Part shown: positions 1 through 8,200 of the stretch, one piece after another
Layout of the letters: each line of letters opens with the position of its first letter
How positions within the stretch are numbered: position 1 is the first letter of the stretch
Source of the DNA: Intestinibacter bartlettii
GTDB lineage: Bacteria; Bacillota; Clostridia; Peptostreptococcales; Peptostreptococcaceae
Direction of reading: 5' to 3'
Length of the DNA: 64,000 bases
Assembly (NCBI GenBank): GCA_025148965.1
Contig: CP102273.1
Coordinates: 310,001 to 374,000 of the forward strand
The notes under the pieces: generated by a model
Told to the model about the DNA's origin: nothing
What the model saw: the letters and a program-made list of their open reading frames with translations, nothing else
Databases searched by the model: none
Program-made: the position numbers and the translations under genes

Positions 1-1750
1 ATATTGGATTCGCCCGAATACTTATATAAACCTAGACTCAAAAAATAGGGAATTTATTATTAAACAAAAAATTCTTCCAGAACAATTCATTAAAGAAGTA
101 AATCAATTTAAAAATGTACCAAATGGTGAACAGTATATTCAATTATGTGATTTATTATTAGAGAAAATAAAAGACGGTCAATATGGTTATAGAGATTTTA
201 AAGAATTATCTTTTATAGCATATGAACGAAATATGTCTGTGGATACAGTTACTCAACATAACACACAAAATACAGATATAGCTAAAAATACAATATTATA
301 TGGTCCTCCGGGAACTGGTAAGACATATAATACAGTTATGTATGCAGTTGCCATAATTGAAAATAAGAAGCTTGAAGAAATAAAAAAGGAGAACTATACA
401 GAGGTTATTGATAGATATAACAAGTATAAGGAAGATGGGCTTATAGAGTTCACTACATTTCATCAATCTTATGGATATGAAGAATTTATAGAAGGTATTA
501 AACCAGTTATACATAGTGATGAAGAAGATGAAACTGATATACAATATGAAGTAGTTCCAGGATTGTTTAAAAAGTTTTGCGATATAGCTGGTAAACCAAT
601 TTTGAGAAAAGAAAAATGTGATATAGGTATAAATGAATCGCCAACTATATGGAAAATTTCACTTGAGGGTTCAGGCGAAAATTCAACACGTACCGAATGT
701 ATGAAAAATGAACATATTAGAATAGGATATGATGAGTATGGTAGGGAAATTACAAATCTATTTAAAGGGGTCGCTGGTAGACATATATTAAATTATTTTA
801 TTAATGATATGAGTATAGGTGATATAGTGATGTCTTGCTACGATTGTAATACTGTAGATGCTATTGGTGTAGTAACAGGTGAGTATGAATGGCATAATGA
901 ATATCCCGAATATAAAAGATTACGTAAGGTAAATTGGATTGTAAAAGGTATCAAAGAGAATATTATAAAAATTAATAATGGAAGTAGACTTAGCAATCCT
1001 ACAGTATATAAATTAAGGATGGATTTATCAGATGTTATGGAGATTATAGAAAAATACTCTAAGAATACTATAGAGGTTGAAGAAAAGAAAAAGAATCATG
1101 TTTTTATAATAGATGAAATTAACAGGGGAAATATATCAAAGATTTTTGGAGAATTAATTACATTAATAGAACCAACAAAGCGTATAGGTCAGACTGAAGG
1201 ACAAAAGGTTAGGTTGCCTTATTCTCAAAAACTTTTTGGAGTCCCTAATAACGTATATTTAATCGGAACTATGAATACAGCAGATAGATCTATTGCAACA
1301 ATAGATACAGCATTACGACGTAGATTTAACTTCAAAGAGATGTTGCCAGATGAAGAGGTTTTAGATGGAATTTATGTAGAAGATGTTTCTATCAAAGATA
1401 TATTTATAAAAATGAATAAGCGTATAACTGTTTTATTTGATAGAGAACATACTTTAGGACATGCTTATTTCTTACCTCTGAAAGATGCTCCGACTATTGA
1501 GACATTAGCTAATATTTTTGAAAATAGTATTATTCCTCTATTACAAGAATATTTCTATGAGGACTATGAGAAAATTCGAATGGTTCTTGGTGATAATCAG
1601 AAGGATAGTGAGGATAAACAGTTTATTACGATAGAAGAAAATGATTATAATGATTTATTTGGGTATATAGATTATGACTTTGATGAAATGAGTACCTATA
1701 AAATAAATAGCTTTGCATTAACAAATATTGAAGCTTATCGATCAATATGA
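1..1750 (+). CDS. mcrB: McrB-type GTPase subunit of a modified-DNA restriction system (5' end outside window)
   Basis: McrB is the NTP-driven motor and targeting subunit of McrBC, which cleaves modified DNA together with McrC. The frame is open from base 2 without a stop, so the gene starts left of the window; the ATG at 233 is internal. The first 77 visible codons include WIRPNTYINLDSKNREF, which resembles the region before the NTPase in McrB relatives. The Walker A motif GPPGTGKTY is at about 302-328, followed by FTTFHQSYGYEEFIEG. The Walker B segment FIIDEINRGNISKIFGELI lies near 1100-1155, and the McrB signature MNTADRS is at about 1270-1290. Between the Walker motifs, about 640-960, lies a segment starting IWKISLEG that resembles an EVE/PUA-like domain. 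The stop is followed after 15 bases by mcrC. McrB identity is secure; the EVE assignment is by pattern only. Confidence 0.93.
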   Translation, partial: YWIRPNTYINLDSKNREFIIKQKILPEQFIKEVNQFKNVPNGEQYIQLCDLLLEKIKDGQYGYRDFKELSFIAYERNMSVDTVTQHNTQNTDIAKNTILYGPPGTGKTYNTVMYAVAIIENKKLEEIKKENYTEVIDRYNKYKEDGLIEFTTFHQSYGYEEFIEGIKPVIHSDEEDETDIQYEVVPGLFKKFCDIAGKPILRKEKCDIGINESPTIWKISLEGSGENSTRTECMKNEHIRIGYDEYGREITNLFKGVAGRHILNYFINDMSIGDIVMSCYDCNTVDAIGVVTGEYEWHNEYPEYKRLRKVNWIVKGIKENIIKINNGSRLSNPTVYKLRMDLSDVMEIIEKYSKNTIEVEEKKKNHVFIIDEINRGNISKIFGELITLIEPTKRIGQTEGQKVRLPYSQKLFGVPNNVYLIGTMNTADRSIATIDTALRRRFNFKEMLPDEEVLDGIYVEDVSIKDIFIKMNKRITVLFDREHTLGHAYFLPLKDAPTIETLANIFENSIIPLLQEYFYEDYEKIRMVLGDNQKDSEDKQFITIEENDYNDLFGYIDYDFDEMSTYKINSFALTNIEAYRSI

Positions 1751-1765
1751 TGAGAGGTGTAAAGA

Positions 1766-3046
1766 ATGGGTAAAACATATCAAATAATTGAATATGGTTC
1801 ATTTGTAAGAGGAAAAAGTATAAAGGGCTACACCTGCTTACCAAATGATATATTTGACACATTAGAAGAATTTATACTTTCAAATAAAAATAGAGATGTA
1901 GAAGCATTAGAATTTATGAATATTTCAGTAAAAAGAGGAATAGGAAAAATTATAACAGCAAAAAACTATGTTGGAATAATTGAAATAAAAGATAGTATAA
2001 CTATTGAGATTCTTCCTAAGATTTATTCGCAAAAAGATGTAACAGAAGCTAAAATTAAAAAGTTAGTTATGGATATGTTGAAAACTTTAAGAAAGTCACC
2101 ATATAAATCTTTGCAGGTAGCTAATGTAAGTGTTGATAAGATGAATATCTTTGAAATTTTTATAAGAATGTTTATAAATGAAGTATTACTTATTGTAAAG
2201 AAGGGTCTGAAGTCAAACTATGAGACAATAGAATCTAATGAAAGAGTATTCAAAGGAAAAATGAAATTTACACAACAAATTAGATACAATTATGCACATA
2301 AAGAGCAATGTTATGTAGAATATGATGAATTCAATACGAATTGCCCTGAAAACAAGTTGTTAAAATCAACATTACTTTATCTATATAAAAATACATGCTC
2401 TTTAAAAAATAAAAATGATATAAAGATGTTGTTAAATAGTTTTTTGGAGGTTGATAAATCTACTAATTATGAAGAAGATTTTAATAGAATAATAGCAGCT
2501 GATAGAAATAAAAAAGATTATACAACAGCACTATTATGGAGCAAGATTTTTCTTATGGGAAAGAGTTTCACTTCATTTTCTGGTTCAAAGATTGCTTTTG
2601 CACTGTTATTCCCAATGGAAAAGTTATTTGAAAGTTATGTAGCAGAGATTTTACGAAAGAATTTAAATAAATCATTATATAGTATTTCTATACAAGATAA
2701 AACGTATCATTTATTTGATAAACCTAATAAAAAGTTTTTATTGAAACCAGATATTGTTGTTAAGAATAAAAAGAATAACGATATTTTTATATTAGATACA
2801 AAATGGAAGCTACTTTCTAATCAAAAATCAAATTATGGTATATCACAGTCTGATATGTATCAAATGTATGCTTATTCTAAAAAGTATGGGTCTAAAAATG
2901 TAATACTATTATATCCTAATGCAGAAAACACAATAATAAATAAAACTATAGAATTTGAATCAAATAATGGTACTAGCGTAAAGGTAAAGTTTATAGACTT
3001 GTTTAATATTAAATATAGTATTAATAGTTTAATATCTGAATTATAA
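1766..3046 (+). CDS. mcrC: McrC-type nuclease subunit of the McrBC restriction system
   Basis: McrC is the nuclease partner that stimulates McrB GTPase activity and cuts DNA. The 426-residue protein has the usual McrC layout: an N-terminal region containing an EALEFMNISVKRGIGKI segment and a C-terminal PD-(D/E)xK nuclease. Nuclease residues visible are the Asp of LLKPDIVV and the DTK of FILDTKWKLL, followed by a QMYAYSKKYG helix. It starts 15 bases after the mcrB stop with GAGAGGTG as ribosome binding site, so the two genes form one operon. No methyltransferase is visible, which fits a modification-dependent (type IV) system rather than a classical RM pair. The restriction specificity cannot be read from the sequence. 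Confidence 0.92.
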   Translation: MGKTYQIIEYGSFVRGKSIKGYTCLPNDIFDTLEEFILSNKNRDVEALEFMNISVKRGIGKIITAKNYVGIIEIKDSITIEILPKIYSQKDVTEAKIKKLVMDMLKTLRKSPYKSLQVANVSVDKMNIFEIFIRMFINEVLLIVKKGLKSNYETIESNERVFKGKMKFTQQIRYNYAHKEQCYVEYDEFNTNCPENKLLKSTLLYLYKNTCSLKNKNDIKMLLNSFLEVDKSTNYEEDFNRIIAADRNKKDYTTALLWSKIFLMGKSFTSFSGSKIAFALLFPMEKLFESYVAEILRKNLNKSLYSISIQDKTYHLFDKPNKKFLLKPDIVVKNKKNNDIFILDTKWKLLSNQKSNYGISQSDMYQMYAYSKKYGSKNVILLYPNAENTIINKTIEFESNNGTSVKVKFIDLFNIKYSINSLISEL

Positions 3047-3111
3047 TATATAAAAATATATAATGAAAATTTATATTTCAATAAAATAAATAAAAATACG
3101 TATATTTATAC

Positions 3112-3140
3112 TTGAAACATAAATAATATTCGTATATAAT
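3112..3140 (+). promoter_or_regulatory. Promoter of the ZTP-riboswitch purine operon
   Basis: TTGAAA (3112-3117), a 17-base spacer and TATAAT (3135-3140) lie about 20 bases before the riboswitch. This is a good sigma-A-type promoter. Confidence 0.75.
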
Positions 3141-3157
3141 AAACTTGTAAAATAAGA

Positions 3158-3254
3158 AATGGTCAAGTGACTGGTGGAAACATCAAAAGATGCGTAGGAT
3201 AACCTACAGGGAGCTTGATTATATATTTAGAAATTGCCGACCGCCTGGGCACGT
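3158..3254 (+). promoter_or_regulatory. ZTP (pfl) riboswitch aptamer
   Basis: The element has the conserved pfl-motif parts: GGTCAAGTGACTGG at 3161-3174, a closing strand ending GGGAGCTTGATT near 3209-3220 that pairs with GGTCAAG, and the 3' motif CCGCCTGGGC at 3241-3250. ZTP riboswitches sense ZMP/ZTP, which builds up when 10-formyl-THF is short. The downstream genes encode the two activities that consume ZMP (AICAR) and convert FAICAR to IMP, so the ligand matches the operon. The last helix overlaps the 5' arm of the terminator at 3239-3295, which is the expected ON-switch arrangement. Confidence 0.92.
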
Positions 3255-3295
3255 ATGATATTTTATAGAATATTTGCGTGCAGGCGGTCTTTTTA
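3239..3295 (+). terminator. Expression-platform terminator of the ZTP riboswitch
   Basis: GACCGCCTG (3239-3247) plus CACG (3250-3253) pair with CGTGCAGGCGGTC (3277-3289), followed by a T run. The 5' arm shares the CCGCCTGGGC core of the aptamer, so ligand binding should prevent termination. Confidence 0.9.
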
Positions 3296-3327
3296 TATTT
3301 AAAATAAATTATTCAGGGGGAAATACT

Positions 3328-4041
3328 ATGAACATGTTATCACTTGCAAATGAATTAAACAGCAACACTTATCCAGGAAGAGGTATTGTAATAGGAAAAA
3401 CTAAAGATGGAAAAAAAGCAGTAACAGCATATTTTATAATGGGAAGAAGTAATAATAGTAGAAACAGAGTATTTGTTGAAGATGGAGAAGGAATAAGAAC
3501 ACAAGCATTTGACCCATCAAAACTTGAAGATCCATCATTGATAATTTATGCTCCAGTTAGAGTTTTAGGAAATAAAACAATAGTAACTAATGGAGATCAA
3601 ACAGATACTATATATGAAGGAATGGATAAACAACTTACTTTTGAACAATCATTAAGAACTAGAGAATTTGAACCAGACGCACCAAATTACACTCCTAGAA
3701 TTTCAGGAATAATGCATGTCGAAAATGGAAAGTACAACTACGCAATGTCAATATTAAAAAGCAATAATGGAAACCCAGAAGCTTGTAATCGTTACACATT
3801 TGCATACGAAAATCCAGTAGCAGGTGAAGGACATTTTATACATACATATATGCACGACGGAAATCCACTACCAAGCTTTGAAGGTGAACCAAAATTAGTA
3901 AAAATAAACGGGGATATAGATGAATTCACTAATATGGTTTGGACTAATTTAAATGAAGATAATAAAGTTTCATTATTTGTTAGATTCATAGATATAGAAA
4001 CTGGAGAATACGAAACAAGAATAGTAAATAAAAACAAATAG
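3328..4041 (+). CDS. PurO-like IMP cyclohydrolase (IMP_cyclohyd family)
   Basis: The 237-residue protein begins MNMLSLANELNSNTYPGRG and contains VTAYFIMGRSNNSRNRVF, features of the PF07826-type IMP cyclohydrolase family, which closes FAICAR to IMP. Most bacteria use the N-terminal domain of PurH for this step; here the next gene encodes only the transformylase half, so this protein supplies the missing activity. The ATG at 3328 follows GGGGG at 3316-3320. An upstream in-frame ATG at 3274 lies inside the riboswitch terminator and is rejected. The gene is 103 bases ahead of the AICAR transformylase and should be co-transcribed under the ZTP riboswitch. The family call is from recognised motifs, not a search. 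Confidence 0.82.
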   Translation: MNMLSLANELNSNTYPGRGIVIGKTKDGKKAVTAYFIMGRSNNSRNRVFVEDGEGIRTQAFDPSKLEDPSLIIYAPVRVLGNKTIVTNGDQTDTIYEGMDKQLTFEQSLRTREFEPDAPNYTPRISGIMHVENGKYNYAMSILKSNNGNPEACNRYTFAYENPVAGEGHFIHTYMHDGNPLPSFEGEPKLVKINGDIDEFTNMVWTNLNEDNKVSLFVRFIDIETGEYETRIVNKNK

Positions 4042-4144
4042 TATTTAGTAGTTATATGGAATTACGAAATAAAAATATAAATTTTAATACAAGAATAGGA
4101 ATATATAAATAAAAGTGCATAGATGCAAAAAAGGAGTATTTATA

Positions 4145-5323
4145 ATGAACGAAATTCAATTAAAATATGGATGTAACCCAAATCAAAAACCATCAAGAAT
4201 ATTTATGGAAGATGGTTCAGACTTACCAGTAAAAGTTTTAAATGGTAGACCAGGATATATAAATTTCTTAGATGCTTTCAATGGATGGCAATTAGTAAAA
4301 GAATTAAAAGTTGCAACAGGACTTCCAGCTGCAACATCATTCAAACATGTTTCACCAGCAGGAGCAGCAGTCGGAAAGGAATTAGATGATACATTAGCTA
4401 AAATTTATTGGGTTGATGATTTAGGAAAATTATCACCACTAGCAAGTGCATATGCTAGAGCTAGAGGGGCAGATAGAATGTCATCATTCGGTGATTTTAT
4501 TGCATTATCAGACGTGTGTGATGTAGACACTGCTAATTTAATAAAAAGAGAAGTTTCTGATGGTGTTATAGCTCCAGGATTTACTGATGAAGCTTTTGAA
4601 ATATTAAAAACTAAGAAAAAAGGAAACTACAATATAATTCAAATAGATCCTGATTATGTTCCTGCAGAATTAGAAAGAAAACAAGTTTACGGAATAACTT
4701 TTGAACAAGGAAGAAACGAATTAGATGTAAATGGTGACTTATTATCAAATATAGTTACTAAAAATAAAGAAATACCAGAGGATGCATTAATAGATATGAA
4801 AATTGCACTTATAACATTAAAATATACTCAATCAAATTCAGTATGCTATGTTAAAGATGGGCAAGCAATAGGTATAGGGGCAGGACAACAATCAAGAATT
4901 CACTGTACTCGTCTTGCTGGACAAAAGGCTGATAATTGGTATCTTCGTCAGTCACCACAAGTTATGGGATTACAATTTAAAGATGAAATCGGTCGTGCAG
5001 AAAGAGATAATGCAATAGACGTTTATATAGGTGATGAATATATGGATGTTCTTGCAGAAGGTGAATGGCAAAAAATATTTAAAGTTAAACCAGAAGTTTT
5101 CACAATAGAAGCTAAAAGAGCTTGGTTAGATAAAATGACAGATGTGATACTTGGTTCAGATGCATTCTTCCCATTCCCTGATAATATAGAAAGAGCACAC
5201 AAAAGTGGGGTTAAATATATAGCTCAACCAGGTGGTTCTGTAAGAGATGAAGCTGTAATTGAATGTTGTGATAAATATGATATAGCTATGGCATTCACAG
5301 GAATAAGATTATTCCATCATTAA
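4145..5323 (+). CDS. purH: AICAR formyltransferase, stand-alone PurH transformylase domain
   Basis: The 392-residue protein transfers the formyl group of 10-formyl-THF to AICAR, the penultimate step of IMP synthesis. It shows the AICARFTase hallmarks LKYGCNPNQKPSRIF near the N-terminus, ATSFKHVSPAGAAVG with the catalytic Lys-His pair, YTQSNSVCYVKDGQ, IGIGAGQQSRIHCTRLAG and a C-terminal YIAQPGGSVRDEAVIE. At about 390 residues it lacks the N-terminal methylglyoxal-synthase-like cyclohydrolase domain of the usual PurH of more than 500 residues. The ATG at 4145 follows AAGGAG at 4129-4134; the longer reading from 4115 has no ribosome binding site. It works with the preceding cyclohydrolase and is controlled by the ZTP riboswitch. 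Confidence 0.93.
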   Translation: MNEIQLKYGCNPNQKPSRIFMEDGSDLPVKVLNGRPGYINFLDAFNGWQLVKELKVATGLPAATSFKHVSPAGAAVGKELDDTLAKIYWVDDLGKLSPLASAYARARGADRMSSFGDFIALSDVCDVDTANLIKREVSDGVIAPGFTDEAFEILKTKKKGNYNIIQIDPDYVPAELERKQVYGITFEQGRNELDVNGDLLSNIVTKNKEIPEDALIDMKIALITLKYTQSNSVCYVKDGQAIGIGAGQQSRIHCTRLAGQKADNWYLRQSPQVMGLQFKDEIGRAERDNAIDVYIGDEYMDVLAEGEWQKIFKVKPEVFTIEAKRAWLDKMTDVILGSDAFFPFPDNIERAHKSGVKYIAQPGGSVRDEAVIECCDKYDIAMAFTGIRLFHH

Positions 5324-5362
5324 TCATCATTAATAAATACAATAAAAGTTCATATATAAAAT

Positions 5363-5392
5363 AAAACTCCCAATACATCTTGGGAGTTTTTA
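5363..5392 (+). terminator. Terminator between purH and the convergent LysR gene
   Basis: AAACTCCCAA and TTGGGAGTTT form a 10-bp hairpin (about 5365-5389) with T/A runs on both sides, so it can serve both convergent genes. Confidence 0.88.
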
Positions 5393-5396
5393 TGAT

Positions 5397-6284
5397 TTAT
5401 TTATAAAAACGTTTGCAAAAACTTCTCAATTCATTTAAAAATATTTCGCTACATTCAGATATATCTTCATTATTTAATATATAAGAAAAATATCTTTCAT
5501 AAGAATCATCAAGTGGAAGAATGCAAATCTCATCATTTTTATAAGCAGGCTCTGCAACAAATTTAGAAATTATACTAATACCTAAATTATTTTTAACAGC
5601 CTCCTTGATTGCATAATTACTTCCTAACATCATTATATCTTCAGGATTTATATTATTTTCTTTTAAAAATAGCTCAATAAATTTTCGTGTACTACAACTA
5701 CTTTCACGAGTTATCCATCTTTTAAATTTAAATTCATTAATATATGAAGAGATATCTTTAATAGTATTTGCATATGGGATAATAAGAACCATTTTATCTC
5801 TTAAAAACCTAGTTTGTTTAAAAACTCTACAAGATGGAATTTCTTCTATTAATCCTATATCGAATTCATTACCATGTAATCTGTCACAAATATTTTGATT
5901 ATGATCAGAAAAAATCTCAACATTTATATTTGGGTACTTCTTTAAAAAATACGATAAAAATTTTGGTAAAACGTATTCCTCTAGCGTAAAATTAACTCCG
6001 AGTTTTATATTACCTTGAATAGAATCATTGTTTTGTATTAATTCTATTGATGTATCATCTATTATATTAAAAATTTGTTTAGCTCGTTTATATAATAAGC
6101 TTCCACTCTCTGTTATAGCTATTTCATTCTTTTCAGAAATACGAGCTATATTTGAGCTAAAGTATTGTTCTAGATATTTTATATGTTCGTAAATAGTTGC
6201 TTTAGATATATTTAAGTTTTCCATGACTTTATCTATATTGTTTACTTCAACTATAGACATAAAAGTTTTTAGCTCGGGTAGCAT
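5397..6284 (-). CDS. LysR-family transcriptional regulator
   Basis: The 295-residue protein has an N-terminal winged HTH (ELKTFMSIVEVNNIDKVMENL, then ISKATIYEHIKYLEQYF) and a LysR substrate-binding domain starting around residue 90 (IQGNIKLGVNFTLEEYVLP). LysR proteins are usually dimers or tetramers that respond to a small metabolite. The start ATG at 6284 is preceded on the minus strand by an AGGAGGG ribosome binding site. The gene is convergent with purH and divergent from the PadR gene after a 294-bp spacer. No adjacent metabolic gene suggests the effector, so the target is unknown. Confidence 0.88.
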   Translation of the reverse strand: MLPELKTFMSIVEVNNIDKVMENLNISKATIYEHIKYLEQYFSSNIARISEKNEIAITESGSLLYKRAKQIFNIIDDTSIELIQNNDSIQGNIKLGVNFTLEEYVLPKFLSYFLKKYPNINVEIFSDHNQNICDRLHGNEFDIGLIEEIPSCRVFKQTRFLRDKMVLIIPYANTIKDISSYINEFKFKRWITRESSCSTRKFIELFLKENNINPEDIMMLGSNYAIKEAVKNNLGISIISKFVAEPAYKNDEICILPLDDSYERYFSYILNNEDISECSEIFLNELRSFCKRFYK

Positions 6285-6578
6285 AACATCCCTCCTTAAT
6301 GATATTTTATTTAATCAGATTCAATAATTCTTGTTGTTTATATTCTAACACTTTTCTGCACTTTGTACACATTGAATAATTTATAAAAATATAAAAAAAT
6401 GCGTATAGATGTATAAATAGAATCTATTTATTTACTTTTGTTAATATATTAAAAATCCTATTTGCATATTATAAAAAATTAACAACTTTAAGAAATATAA
6501 TGATTTATAAAAAATGGATAAAAATGTATAACTCGTTGACGGATATATCAGACGACGATATATTAGGAGGCGATAGGT
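6285..6578. promoter_or_regulatory. Divergent intergenic region with a dyad before padR
   Basis: This A+T-rich spacer separates the divergent LysR and PadR genes and must carry both promoters. Just before the PadR start, ATATATC (6543-6549) and GATATAT (6557-6563) form a 7-bp inverted repeat with a 7-base spacer, a plausible autoregulatory PadR operator. A TTGACG/TATATT pair with a 17-base spacer at 6536-6564 overlaps it, but transcription from there would start within or after the ribosome binding site at 6566-6570. The functional promoter is therefore uncertain. Confidence 0.4.
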
Positions 6579-6890
6579 ATGGTAAAAGAAGCACCACTGA
6601 CAGAAGCGGTTTATTATATATTATTAGCATTAAGAACTCCAAATCACGGTTATAGAATAATACAAGATGTATTAGAAATGACAGATGGAAGAGTGAATTT
6701 GGGTCTAGGAACTTTATACGGTGCGATAAATTCCTTATTAGAAAAAGGATGGATAAAGTTATATAGCGAAGAAAAAGAATCAAGAAAGAAAAAATCTTAC
6801 ATTATAACGTCTTTAGGGGTAGAGGCGTTTAAGAGAGAAGTTGAAAGGTTAAATGAATTAATAAAAAATGGTGAAAAGATGGGGGTATGA
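6579..6890 (+). CDS. PadR-family transcriptional regulator
   Basis: The 103-residue protein is a short PadR (subfamily 1) winged-helix repressor: LTEAVYYILLALRTPNHGYRI, VNLGLGTLYGAINSLLEKGWI and a wing with KKKSYIITSLGVEAF. The start ATG follows AGGAGG (6565-6570). Such regulators are typically followed by a DUF2812-type membrane protein that they control; here only a broken remnant follows (6896-7041). The regulator itself looks intact. Confidence 0.9.
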   Translation: MVKEAPLTEAVYYILLALRTPNHGYRIIQDVLEMTDGRVNLGLGTLYGAINSLLEKGWIKLYSEEKESRKKKSYIITSLGVEAFKREVERLNELIKNGEKMGV

Positions 6891-6895
6891 TAATT

Positions 6896-7041
6896 ATGAT
6901 TAAGTATCGTTATTATATAGATAACCAAAAAGAACAAGACTGTTTTCTATGTCATATGGAGCAAGTTTTGGGATGTTGATAGGTATGGTTGTAGGTATGT
7001 GTATAAATTCTCAAAAGTTATCCACAGTGGATAACTTTTGA
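6896..7041 (+). pseudogene. Remnant of a PadR-associated DUF2812-like membrane protein
   Basis: Five bases after the padR stop, an ATG at 6896 reads MIKYRYYIDNQKEQDCFLCH and stops at 6979. The first dozen residues resemble the start of DUF2812 proteins that normally follow padR. In another frame an ATG at 6949 reads a glycine-rich hydrophobic segment (SYGASFGMLIGMVVGMCIN) ending at 7041, like the membrane end of a small protein. The two pieces in different frames suggest a gene that lost most of its middle. Alternatively the second piece is an independent 30-residue peptide. The assignment rests on short similarity only. Confidence 0.4.
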
Positions 7042-7050
7042 GAATTTATA
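7002..7050. repeat. 49-bp near-perfect palindrome with DnaA-box-like centre
   Basis: Arms of 24 bases (7002-7025 and 7027-7050) are perfect reverse complements around a single A at 7026. The centre reads TTATCCACAGTGGATAA. It contains one exact TTATCCACA (7018-7026) and, on the other strand, the one-mismatch TTATCCACT. The transcript would form a long hairpin, but no T run follows, so it is not a typical terminator. Confidence 0.85.
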
Positions 7051-7165
7051 TTTAGTAGGATAGATTTATTGAAAAAATATTTTTGTATTGGTACTATGTT
7101 AATAGTGATTAAAAAGTCCGATGCAAAAATATTTTTTTGTATTAATTTTAAATCTAGAAGGGAGT

Positions 7166-8158
7166 GTGGAAAAAATTAATATTAATGAGATAGCAAAGTT
7201 AGCGGGGGTTTCACGAGCAACAGTATCCAGATATTTAAATAACGGATATGTTAGCGAAGAAAAAAGAAATATAATTGCAAAGGTAATAGAGGATACAGGG
7301 TACATACCATCAGCTCAAGCTAGAATACTAAGAACAAAAAAGAGTAAGTTAATAGGTGTTATTATACCAAAGCTAGATTCACAATCTATAAGTAGAGAAA
7401 TTTTAGGTATAAATGAAGCTTTATCAAAGGAAGGATATCAAATTATCCTTGCTGATACATTTAACAATGAACATAAAGAATTAGAATATCTTAAGGTTTT
7501 ACAAAATAATCAGGTAGATGGAATTATATTAATAGCAACAGTATTTACTAAACAGCATAAAAAACTATTACAAGAGTTAAGTATTCCAGTAGTAATAGTA
7601 GGACAATATTTAAAAGGTTATTCATGTATATATAATGATGACTATAATGCAGCAAAAGATATAACTAAAGAATTAATAAAGGATAATAGAAAAAATCCTG
7701 GATATATAGGTGTAAACTTAGATGATGAATCAGCTGGTAGCGGAAGATATAATGGGTATATAGATGCGATAAAAGAGTATGGGATAGATATCAATAAAAA
7801 TAATATGAAAATAGCAAAGTTTAATATGAAGGATGGTTACTTAAAAACAAAGGAACTTTTCTTAGAAAATCCAAATATAGACGCACTATTTTGTGCAACA
7901 GATAATATCGCTGTTGGAGCTATGCAATACTTAAAAGAATGTGGAAAGAAAATACCAGAAGATATTTCAATAGTTGGTTTTGGTCATACAAATATATCAA
8001 AGGTTGTAGAACCTAAATTAACAACAGTACATTTTCATTATAAAACTTCTGGAATAGAAGCTGCTAATATAATTATGAATATGATTGAAAATGGAGACAA
8101 AATTATTAGAGATATAAAAATGGGATATGAAATAATAGTTCAGGAATCAACAAATTAA
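7166..8158 (+). CDS. scrR: LacI-family repressor of the sucrose cluster
   Basis: The protein has a LacI HTH and hinge (INEIAKLAGVSRATVSRYLNNGY) followed by a periplasmic-binding-like effector domain (KLIGVIIPKLDSQSISREI to ISIVGFGHTNISKVVEPKL). It sits directly upstream of sucrose PTS genes in the same orientation, so a ScrR role in repressing sucrose uptake is inferred. The start is uncertain: GTG at 7166 lies very close to the AAGGGAG at 7158-7164, and an ATT at 7175 would be better spaced. An ATG at 7121 has no ribosome binding site and adds 15 residues not typical of the family. Confidence 0.8.
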   Translation: MEKININEIAKLAGVSRATVSRYLNNGYVSEEKRNIIAKVIEDTGYIPSAQARILRTKKSKLIGVIIPKLDSQSISREILGINEALSKEGYQIILADTFNNEHKELEYLKVLQNNQVDGIILIATVFTKQHKKLLQELSIPVVIVGQYLKGYSCIYNDDYNAAKDITKELIKDNRKNPGYIGVNLDDESAGSGRYNGYIDAIKEYGIDINKNNMKIAKFNMKDGYLKTKELFLENPNIDALFCATDNIAVGAMQYLKECGKKIPEDISIVGFGHTNISKVVEPKLTTVHFHYKTSGIEAANIIMNMIENGDKIIRDIKMGYEIIVQESTN

Positions 8159-8162
8159 AAAT

Positions 8163-8200
8163 AAGCACTTAATCTGATAATGAGATTGGGTGCTTTTTTA
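8163..8200 (+). terminator. Terminator after the LacI gene
   Basis: AAGCACTTAATCT pairs with AGATTGGGTGCTT (two G-U pairs) and is followed by six T. It isolates the regulator from the sucrose operon. Confidence 0.88.

Noticed and set aside
3274-3327. Upstream ATG extending the PurO-like protein
   Set aside because: It falls inside the riboswitch terminator and has no ribosome binding site; ATG 3328 has a strong one.
6536-6564. TTGACG-17-TATATT promoter for padR
   Set aside because: Transcription would start within or after the ribosome binding site at 6565-6570, so it is not a useful promoter for this gene; kept only as a dyad.
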